A model generated the notes under the pieces. It was not told where the DNA came from, searched no databases, and worked only from the letters and a program-made list of their open reading frames with translations. From Thaumasiovibrio subtropicus (GTDB lineage Bacteria > Pseudomonadota > Gammaproteobacteria > Enterobacterales > Vibrionaceae): 64,000 bases of DNA. This document shows positions 57,824 through 64,000 of this stretch, piece after piece (the stretch's first letter is position 1; each line of letters begins with the position of its first letter). The DNA lies in contig NZ_AP023054.1 in the NCBI RefSeq assembly GCF_019703835.1, positions 3,347,580 through 3,411,579 on the forward strand. The letters run 5' to 3'. The position numbers were made by a program, and so were the translations under genes.

Positions 57824-58516
57824 CTACTCTAACGTTATCGTCGGCTTAAAGCAGTTCACATCATCGCTCAGCAACGCAATGACTTGGGTATTCCTCAATA
57901 CATTGGTCCCCGACAGACGGCGCTGTTTGGCCAATAGCGCGATGCCTTCTCCCTCTTTGGGGATCATCTGCTCTCCCGGTTGAAACTCAACCTCAAACGG
58001 ATTTCCAGAGCAACTGACCAACACACCTTGCTTCCAGACGCCTTGATAAAGCCGAAAGCCATCAACGGCTTGACGTTTCACAACCGCGACGCCATCTTCC
58101 ACCTCTTGATAGAGGCGCAGCAGTTCAAGCTCTTTCATCGGTAAAATTTGCCCACCAATGCGAAACCGTTGGAACACAGGCGCACCTTCTGTATCGTATC
58201 GAACATGTAAGCTGAACGGGCGCATTTCGTCGTTAAACTCTCGACGTCCACGCTGTTTTAACTCGCGCAGTAAGCCATCACGCCAAATATAAGCGCCTTC
58301 AAAACGCTGACCATCATCATCAAGCACTTGAACTTGCATGGATACGGGACGCAAAGTCCGTTGTTCTAACCAGAGAAGATAGCTGACATCGTCAACGACG
58401 ATAGCCCCACTGTGTTGCTGAAGAGGTGCGATGCGAGAGGAGGAAGCACTGCCACCGGAACGGGCGCATCCCAGAAGAGTGAAAAGGATGAGACTACAAA
58501 CAAATACTCTAAACAT
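57824..58516 (-). CDS. DUF1481 lipoprotein, YjaH-like
   Basis: A 230-residue protein with a lipoprotein signal (MFRVFVCSLILFTLLGC, acylated Cys17) and a beta-rich domain; a second Cys pair (SCSGNP, VNCFKP) could be disulfide-bonded. It matches YjaH by position beside hupA and by length. Its function is unknown. It lies 44 bases after hupA in the same direction. Confidence 0.8.
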   Translation of the reverse strand: MFRVFVCSLILFTLLGCARSGGSASSSRIAPLQQHSGAIVVDDVSYLLWLEQRTLRPVSMQVQVLDDDGQRFEGAYIWRDGLLRELKQRGRREFNDEMRPFSLHVRYDTEGAPVFQRFRIGGQILPMKELELLRLYQEVEDGVAVVKRQAVDGFRLYQGVWKQGVLVSCSGNPFEVEFQPGEQMIPKEGEGIALLAKQRRLSGTNVLRNTQVIALLSDDVNCFKPTITLE

Positions 58517-58560
58517 AAAAAATCGCTGTGTAACTATGAAGCTACACAGCGATCATCAGA

Positions 58561-58833
58561 TTATTTTACTGCGTCTTTTAGCGCTTTACCGGCAACGAAT
58601 GCAGGAACGTTAGCAGCCGCAATCTGGATTTCTTTACCAGTTTGTGGGTTACGGCCGGTACGAGCAGCACGGTGATTTACTTTGAAAGTACCGAAACCAA
58701 TCAGTTGAACCTGGTCACCGTCCTTAAGTGCATCAGTTACGCCTTCTAAAGTTGCTTCAAGAGCCGCTTTAGCTTGCGCTTTAGAAAGGTCAGCTTTTTC
58801 AGCAATCAGGTCGATCAGTTGGGTCTTGTTCAT
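58561..58833 (-). CDS. hupA: DNA-binding protein HU-alpha
   Basis: The 90-residue HU protein starts [26 protein letters not shown] and carries the DNA-binding arm [24 protein letters not shown]. It is a nucleoid-associated protein that bends and wraps DNA. The neighbourhood purHD-hupA agrees with HU-alpha rather than HU-beta. Confidence 0.97.
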   Translation of the reverse strand: MNKTQLIDLIAEKADLSKAQAKAALEATLEGVTDALKDGDQVQLIGFGTFKVNHRAARTGRNPQTGKEIQIAAANVPAFVAGKALKDAVK

Positions 58834-59056
58834 TAGGTTATCCCTTCAATTATTTCATAAGACGTAACAACTCTAATTCAAAAGAAGCCCCACTGGCAAA
58901 GGTTTGTCGGGGGTTTCCAGCTCATATGGCGGGTCTTTAACCATAAACTGAGCGCAAGTTCACAAAATATGATAATTTCCCCCCATCAACTCACCCCAAG
59001 TAATGGATACTGGGGGCCGAATAACCCTAAATGATATTGTAAGGACGTATACCACT

Positions 59057-60163
59057 ATGCTTTTGCTGGCAATTTACGTGCTGATTGCGATCGGCGTGTC
59101 ATTCCTTTGCTCAATACTGGAAGCAGTACTATTGAGCATCTCGCCCAGCTACATCGCGACACTCCGTAAGGAGCAGCACCCTATGGCTGATCGATTAGCC
59201 AAACTGAAAGAAGATATCGATCGCCCGCTTGCTTCTATTCTTACTCTCAACACCATTGCTCACACCATTGGCGCCGCTAGCGCAGGTGCACAAGCATCGG
59301 TGGTATTCGGCAGCAAATGGCTCGGCGTCTTTTCCGCCGTGCTCACGCTGGCGATCTTACTCTTTTCAGAAATCATCCCGAAAACGCTCGGGGCCACTTA
59401 CTGGCGTCAATTAGCGCCTGTCTCTGCAAACCTCTTACGTTGGATGGTATGGCTACTGACACCCTTTGTATGGGCTTCTGAACAACTGACTCGACGTTTA
59501 GCGCGTGGCCATGAAGCGCCTAAGCTGCGAGATGAGATTTCTGCTATGGCGCTGCTCGCCCATGAAAGTGGTGAGCTTGCCGACGATGAGTCGAAAATCT
59601 TGCATAACCTGCTGACTTTCCGCGAGATGAAGGTGACGCAGATAATGACACCACGCCCTGTCCTGTTCCGTGTTGATGCTGAGATGACGATCAATGACTT
59701 CATTGATGAGCACGCAAAAACGCCGTTCTCGCGTCCGCTTATCTACGCAGAGCAAAAGGACAATATCGTGGGCTTTGTGCATCGCTTAGAGATGTACTCG
59801 GCCTACCATCAAGGCAAGCAAAACTATCGCTTGGGCGATGTGATGCGGGCGCTACCTGTGGTGCATAACCACGTCAGTGTCCCTTATGCCTTTGAGTTGC
59901 TAATGCAACAACGCTCGCAGCTGGCACTTGTCGTCGATGAATACGGTACCGTTCAAGGTCTTGTGACCATTGAAGACATTATCGAAAACTTGATGGGCGA
60001 AGAGATTGTCGATGAAGCCGATACCACCTCAGACATGCAGCAGCTGGCATATCAGCGTTGGGAGAAGTGGAAGGTGACACATAAGATCGTCGAAAACAGC
60101 GATGACGAGCCAACCTCAAAAGAAAAGCCACAAAATGATAAGCCACCGCAATCGGAGGCATAA
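59057..60163 (+). CDS. CNNM/CBS-pair membrane protein (HlyC/CorC family)
   Basis: A 368-residue protein with an N-terminal DUF21/CNNM membrane domain (three to four helices to about 180, with SILEAVLLSISPSY and LNTIAHTIGAASAG) and a cytoplasmic CBS pair (about 205-325, MTPRPVLFRV and ALVVDEYGTVQGLVTIEDIIENLMGEE). Members carry out or modulate Mg2+ or Na+ transport. The C-terminal CorC/HlyC domain is absent and replaced by a short charged tail. The ATG at 59057 with AAGGAC is chosen over an upstream ATG at 59003. Confidence 0.87.
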   Translation: MLLLAIYVLIAIGVSFLCSILEAVLLSISPSYIATLRKEQHPMADRLAKLKEDIDRPLASILTLNTIAHTIGAASAGAQASVVFGSKWLGVFSAVLTLAILLFSEIIPKTLGATYWRQLAPVSANLLRWMVWLLTPFVWASEQLTRRLARGHEAPKLRDEISAMALLAHESGELADDESKILHNLLTFREMKVTQIMTPRPVLFRVDAEMTINDFIDEHAKTPFSRPLIYAEQKDNIVGFVHRLEMYSAYHQGKQNYRLGDVMRALPVVHNHVSVPYAFELLMQQRSQLALVVDEYGTVQGLVTIEDIIENLMGEEIVDEADTTSDMQQLAYQRWEKWKVTHKIVENSDDEPTSKEKPQNDKPPQSEA

Positions 60164-60166
60164 ACG

Positions 60167-60194
60167 AAACCGGGTGATGACACCCGGTTTTTTA
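60167..60194 (+). terminator. Terminator of the CNNM gene
   Basis: AAACCGGGTG-ATGA-CACCCGGTTT followed by T residues. Confidence 0.9.
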
Positions 60195-60201
60195 TTGCTG
60201 T

Positions 60202-60864
60202 TTATACGTGGTCGACTAAGGACAATGCTCTCGTATCATCGATGAGCTCGACCCCTTGAGCTTGTAGGTCATTGGCCACTTGCTCGAACTGCTCAGGAAA
60301 GACAGCGCGTGTTGCCGCAAGGTTCAACACAACACGCAGCCCCGCGGCCAGCAGTTGCTCAACCGATTTCTTGACGCAAAAATCGAGCGCTAATCCTCCC
60401 ACCAGCACAGTATCAATTCCTTTCACTTGCAGAAACTCCAGTCCTCCCGTGCTCAGGGTATCCGCTTGATCGTGATAAAATGCCCCGTAAGGGTGTGCGT
60501 CAGGATCGAGACCTTTATTGATTTGAAAGTCGTACTCTCGCACAGGCGGCAATCCAGGCAGTAGTTCAACCCCTTCGGTGCCCATGACACAATGTGGATT
60601 CCACTTCACATCGACTTCAGGCAGGTCAACCGGCGACAGCATCTCTGCAGGTGTCGACGCTTCCCATGCCGCACCTGTGGGGTGCATATCGCGAGAGACT
60701 AACTTGATTGCAGCAAAAGTATGGTTAGCCAGTAACTGCGGCACTATCTCCAACGCGCCCGTCACAGGTAGTTCCTTTGGACACAGTTCACTGAAACCTT
60801 TCTGAGGATCCACATCTAATGTGGCAGTGCGTTCCCTTACAATATCGACCTTATTCGTTGCCAT
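60202..60864 (-). CDS. pncA: Nicotinamidase
   Basis: A 220-residue cysteine hydrolase of the isochorismatase fold with the catalytic Asp in DVDPQKGF, Lys in QINKGLD and nucleophile Cys in LALDFCV. It deamidates nicotinamide to nicotinate for NAD salvage. The frame opens at 60897, but the ATG at 60864 with GGAGAG is the start. It lies 17 bases after nrtR in the same direction. Confidence 0.9.
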   Translation of the reverse strand: MATNKVDIVRERTATLDVDPQKGFSELCPKELPVTGALEIVPQLLANHTFAAIKLVSRDMHPTGAAWEASTPAEMLSPVDLPEVDVKWNPHCVMGTEGVELLPGLPPVREYDFQINKGLDPDAHPYGAFYHDQADTLSTGGLEFLQVKGIDTVLVGGLALDFCVKKSVEQLLAAGLRVVLNLAATRAVFPEQFEQVANDLQAQGVELIDDTRALSLVDHV

Positions 60865-60881
60865 TGACTCTCTCCTCTCTT

Positions 60882-61601
60882 TTAGCTGCGCAAGCAAGTT
60901 TGAAAGTAAGTCACGCAGCTTTCAGCCAAGCGATACACTTGAGCAGGTTTGCCCCCTTTACCGCGATTGGTTGATGCAATTTTATTGGCACTCACAATGA
61001 CACCAGAATCAATCAAGCGCCGCTTCACAGTCATCCGATTCACGTCTACCCCCAACACTCGATAGGCTGCAATGATGTCTGCCACTAAGAACTCTTCATC
61101 AAGAAGGAACAAGGCAACAGAGGTGTATTCAACAGCCGCGCGCAGCTTTTTCCAAGCTTGGGCTATCATCGTTTGATGATCAAACGCGAGCTGATAGCTT
61201 CCCTCCAACACATCCTTAAGGGAAACCCAACGCATTTGGCTATCGTTCATGCCTGCGTTCGAAATCTGCTCGACATTACGTGTGTTCAGCAAAGCATAAT
61301 GCGCAATTGAGACACTCCAGCCCGCTTCATCTCGCTTTGGATTGCCATCTACCATGGGCTCACTGATGAAATTCGGATAGGTATGCACTTTCTGACGACA
61401 GATGCGCCGACGTGCACTATCAAAATCTTCATCCGCTGGCTCTCCGCCTTCATTGGTCAGGTCTTGTTCATAAACAAAACCGCCGGGAATGGCCCATTTA
61501 CCGACATCCGGGCGCGCTGGGTTATGGCGTTTTATCAACAACACATCTAACCCATCTTCATTGAGCTTAAAGCAGATCAAATCGATAGTGACAATCATCA
61601 T
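60882..61601 (-). CDS. nrtR: Nudix-related NAD regulator NrtR
   Basis: A 239-residue protein with a Nudix-like N-terminal domain (WAIPGGFV) and a C-terminal winged helix (VDVNRMTVKRRLIDSGVIV, then KGGKPAQVYRL). The catalytic REUXEEXGU Nudix helix is replaced by RRRICRQKV, so hydrolysis is unlikely; such NrtR proteins sense ADP-ribose-type NAD metabolites. It is followed by pncA and divergent from pncB. Confidence 0.9.
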   Translation of the reverse strand: MMIVTIDLICFKLNEDGLDVLLIKRHNPARPDVGKWAIPGGFVYEQDLTNEGGEPADEDFDSARRRICRQKVHTYPNFISEPMVDGNPKRDEAGWSVSIAHYALLNTRNVEQISNAGMNDSQMRWVSLKDVLEGSYQLAFDHQTMIAQAWKKLRAAVEYTSVALFLLDEEFLVADIIAAYRVLGVDVNRMTVKRRLIDSGVIVSANKIASTNRGKGGKPAQVYRLAESCVTYFQTCLRS

Positions 61602-61625
61602 TCATCCAGTATGTATCTTTTCGTT

Positions 61626-61644
61626 ATTAACATAGTTAGTTAAT
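61626..61644. promoter_or_regulatory. Candidate NrtR operator between nrtR and pncB
   Basis: ATTAAC-N7-GTTAAT (ATTAACATAGTTAGTTAAT) is a palindrome with perfect 6-base arms, 24 bases upstream of the nrtR start in the divergent region. The placement suits a repressor of nrtR-pncA; a weaker related sequence is near 61780. Confidence 0.6.
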
Positions 61645-61836
61645 CCCATCCGCACCGGAATCGCAAACAATTTGCCGCAATTGCTTTAAAAGAGTGAAAT
61701 GGATCGCATTCGAAGTCGCAACCTATGGTGAAATGCCGAAAGGGTTAGTAACAAAACTTGACTTACTTCAGCTACGCGCTTAAGTTAACCAGTAACACAC
61801 ATGATGTTACATACCTAAATGGTGAGGACAACAGCC

Positions 61837-63126
61837 ATGAACACACAACTCTTTCAAGATACCATCATCCAAAGCATCCTTGATTTGGATGTCTATAAAA
61901 TCAATATGATGAATGCCGCACACTGCCTCTACCCAGATACACAAGTGCGCTATGAGTTGATCGTCCGTTCAGACGAAGATCTTACTGAGTTACTCCCTGA
62001 GATCCGTCAAGAGATCATGCTGCTAGATCGCTACCACTTCACGGATGATCAAATTCAGTATCTCGAGGCAAAATCACCTTACTTGAGTAAGTCGTTTCTA
62101 GAGTCTCTGCGTTACTTTCGATTTTTCCCACAACGGCAAATCGAGCTGGGTATCGGTCAGCAACACAGCAAGCAGCCGCAACTCACCATCACCATTCAAG
62201 GAAGCTGGAAAGACACTATCCTCTATGAAACCTTGATAATGAGCATTGTCTCCGAAGTGCGAAATCGCCGCCGTTGGGGGCAAATACCCGTCGAGCAATT
62301 TCGAAAAGTGCTGGTCGAAAAAGTAAAGATGATTAAGCATGCAATCGCAGAGCGCGGCATCACTAACTTCAAGTTTGCAGAAATGGGTACCCGTCGTCGC
62401 TTCAGTGCCAGTGTGCAGCGTGATGTCTTGGATTATCTCCAACACGAAATTCCAAATTTACTTGTTGGTACCAGTAACTACCATCTCGCTCGCGAAATGA
62501 ATTTAACGCCCATAGGCACCGTTGCACACGAATGGTTTATGGCGCACCAAGCAATGGTTAATGTACGTGACTCACAACGTGTGGCATTGAATCGTTGGAA
62601 TGAAGTGTTTGCGGGTAAGCTTGGCGTGGCACTGAGTGACACCATTGGCCTTGATGCGTTCTTAAATGACTTTGATATTCGCTTAGCAAAGGCTTTCTCG
62701 GGGGTACGTCACGATTCAGGCTGTCCATTCCGCTGGGGGGACCGCATGATTGCTCACTATCAAGAACTGGGTATCGATCCTTTGAGTAAAACGCTGGTCT
62801 TTACCGATGGTCTCGATTTCAACCAAGCACTCGACATTTGTGAGTACTTCAAAGATAGAATCGATATTAGTTTTGGTATCGGCACTTTTCTGGCCAATGA
62901 TATGGGCGGCTGGGAAAGCAGTGAAGGCGCAGTGTATCGTCCGTTATCTATGGTCATCAAAATGGTCGCTTGTAATGATTCCCCCGTCGCGAAAATCAGT
63001 GACGAACCCGAAAAAGCGATGTGTGAGGACGTTTTCTTTCTCTTAAATCTCAAACAACGTTTTGGTATCCCTATCGATCTGGATAACACGATTAAGCAAC
63101 TGCAGGCGATGCAACAAATCAGTTAA
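61837..63126 (+). CDS. pncB: Nicotinate phosphoribosyltransferase
   Basis: A 429-residue PncB with the start SILDLDVYKINMMNAA, the phosphorylated/active-site His region GTVAHEWFMAHQA and FADGLD-type loop (VFTDGLDFNQAL). It makes nicotinate mononucleotide from nicotinate and PRPP, the step after PncA. The ATG at 61837 (MNTQLF) with GAGG upstream is preferred to 61819. It is divergent from nrtR-pncA. Confidence 0.95.
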   Translation: MNTQLFQDTIIQSILDLDVYKINMMNAAHCLYPDTQVRYELIVRSDEDLTELLPEIRQEIMLLDRYHFTDDQIQYLEAKSPYLSKSFLESLRYFRFFPQRQIELGIGQQHSKQPQLTITIQGSWKDTILYETLIMSIVSEVRNRRRWGQIPVEQFRKVLVEKVKMIKHAIAERGITNFKFAEMGTRRRFSASVQRDVLDYLQHEIPNLLVGTSNYHLAREMNLTPIGTVAHEWFMAHQAMVNVRDSQRVALNRWNEVFAGKLGVALSDTIGLDAFLNDFDIRLAKAFSGVRHDSGCPFRWGDRMIAHYQELGIDPLSKTLVFTDGLDFNQALDICEYFKDRIDISFGIGTFLANDMGGWESSEGAVYRPLSMVIKMVACNDSPVAKISDEPEKAMCEDVFFLLNLKQRFGIPIDLDNTIKQLQAMQQIS

Positions 63127-63186
63127 ACGACGCTTTAGGGACAGTGAAAATAGTCATGCTCAAAAACAACAACGCCTAAAAACAAC

Positions 63187-63213
63187 AATGCCGCACTCTC
63201 AAAGTGCGGCATT
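63187..63213. terminator. Bidirectional hairpin between pncB and yjaG
   Basis: AATGCCGCACT and AGTGCGGCATT pair perfectly around a 5-base loop. A T-rich stretch follows on the minus strand, none on the plus strand. Confidence 0.75.
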
Positions 63214-63239
63214 GTCTACGCTAGTCATGGGTTAAGCCA

Positions 63240-63827
63240 TTAAAGCGCCACGCCTATATTACTGATAGGCTCTTCACGTAAATCGGCGCGAAGCCCTTTA
63301 ATCATTTCAATATCACGCTTCTCTGCGCTGCGTAGAACACGGAAGAGTTCCCACTGTACATCCCATTCGCCACAAACCGCTTCATTCTCTTTTTGATTGT
63401 CGTTAGTGACTGCACTTCCCGTCTGCGCTTCTTCTAAATCAGCCACTGTTTGCGCTGATAAGGTAGAAATTTTGACCAACGATTCCATCAAAATATCGCG
63501 ATCTAACAAACCATGTAACAAGTGAGACAGCGCGACACACGCATCAAGCGCAGGGTAAACGAGATAGATATCGTGTTCATCTTCGGCAGGCACAAGCTCT
63601 TCCAAACGCTCCAACTGACGCTCAAAATTCACTTTAGCATTTTTGACTGTCAGTGATTCCCAAAGGCTGTCTAATATCAGGTGCATTTGCATTGGATCAG
63701 CGAATTCAGTTTGCTCACAGAACAAAACATAGTTGGGATACATACGCTCACATAACGCCGTCATAAAGGTGATGTGTTGCCAAGGTTCTAATTTTTCAAG
63801 ACGAAGCTGTACTGGGTTCTGTAACAT
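63240..63827 (-). CDS. yjaG: DUF416 protein YjaG
   Basis: The 195-residue helical protein (LQNPVQLRLEKLEPWQHITFMTALCERMYPNY) has the length of E. coli YjaG (196 aa). Its function is unknown; in E. coli it lies beside hupA. The frame is open to 63968, overlapping the divergent dehydrogenase gene, but the ATG at 63827 gives the family start. Confidence 0.88.
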   Translation of the reverse strand: MLQNPVQLRLEKLEPWQHITFMTALCERMYPNYVLFCEQTEFADPMQMHLILDSLWESLTVKNAKVNFERQLERLEELVPAEDEHDIYLVYPALDACVALSHLLHGLLDRDILMESLVKISTLSAQTVADLEEAQTGSAVTNDNQKENEAVCGEWDVQWELFRVLRSAEKRDIEMIKGLRADLREEPISNIGVAL

Positions 63828-63895
63828 AGGATATTCTGCGGTTATCGTTTGAGCGCAAGTGTACTCGATTCGCGCACCGTGCAAAAGGAAAAGCC

Positions 63896-64000
63896 GTGAA
63901 CAAATTACTGATACTCTCCCGACAAAAAGAAAAGTATTTGCAACTGTTAAGCGATGCGCAACTGCCACACCTGAGCATCACCGATGACCACCAGCAAGCC
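63896..64000 (+). CDS. Hydroxyacid dehydrogenase (GhrA-like), 5' part
   Basis: The first 35 codons from a GTG (VNKLLILSRQKEKYLQLL) with AAGGAA before it. A short strand, helix and LPHLSIT resemble the start of D-2-hydroxyacid dehydrogenases such as glyoxylate reductase GhrA. The NAD-binding part lies outside the window, so the call is weak. Divergent from yjaG. Confidence 0.5.
   Translation, partial: MNKLLILSRQKEKYLQLLSDAQLPHLSITDDHQQA

Overview
The window looks like chromosomal DNA of a Vibrionaceae gammaproteobacterium. The evidence is the fumarate reductase FrdCD pair, EF-P/EpmB, the run aspA-dcu-dsbD, a VC_2705-type acetate symporter with its small subunit, the CrbS/CrbR acetate-switch regulators, dusB-fis, zntR-purHD-hupA and an NrtR NAD-salvage locus. 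Base composition looks near 50% G+C by eye. A halophilic genus such as Salinivibrio or Grimontia would fit, but the genus is a guess. The window holds about 50 well-supported protein genes and no tRNA or rRNA. Most genes are core.

Layout. 1-6018: end of frdC, frdD, an SPFH-domain protein, an NTF2-like orphan, an IS1182-type insertion sequence sitting in the terminator between the orphan and efp, then divergent efp and epmB. 6045-9017: no protein genes, but four tandem minus-strand CsrB-family sRNAs, each with its own terminator, -10 box and an upstream 18-bp UvrY/VarA/GacA-type palindrome at an almost fixed distance (about 179 bp). 9301-18000: an MgtC-like protein, groES-groEL with a sigma-32-type promoter, a MATE exporter, fxsA, aspA and a Dcu transporter. 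18052-26655: dsbD, crbR, a CoA-disulfide-reductase-like enzyme next to a TcyP-like cystine transporter, a MarC-family protein behind a perfect CRP site, and the two-subunit symporter. 26750-37057: rest of the acetate-switch block: a small anchored protein of unknown function, the symporter-sensor kinase CrbS, an HcaT-like MFS protein, a cNMP/CBS/nucleotidyltransferase protein, a DEDDh exonuclease and acs. 37491-44245: aroQ-accB-accC, yhdT-panF, prmA, dusB-fis. 44246-45060: AT-rich, no gene seen. 45061-48986: a glycosyltransferase / hexapeptide acetyltransferase / MATE mini-operon followed by galU. 49052-54137: a MAPEG protein, the malI-malX-malY locus with MalI operators, ppnP. 54219-58833: zntR, purH-purD with a PurR box, yjaH-like lipoprotein, hupA. 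59057-64000: a CNNM/CBS protein, nrtR-pncA divergent from pncB, yjaG, and the first 35 codons of a hydroxyacid dehydrogenase.

How the parts connect. The most striking feature is the sRNA array: four CsrA-titrating RNAs with 24, 26, 26 and 27 GGA motifs. The two middle copies differ at a single base over 419 bp while their flanks are unrelated, which suggests recent gene conversion or duplication. The acs leader has a GGA in a small hairpin loop plus GGAs at the Shine-Dalgarno and start codon, as expected of a CsrA target, so the VarA-Csr and CrbS-CrbR circuits may meet at acetate metabolism. This link is inferred, not shown.
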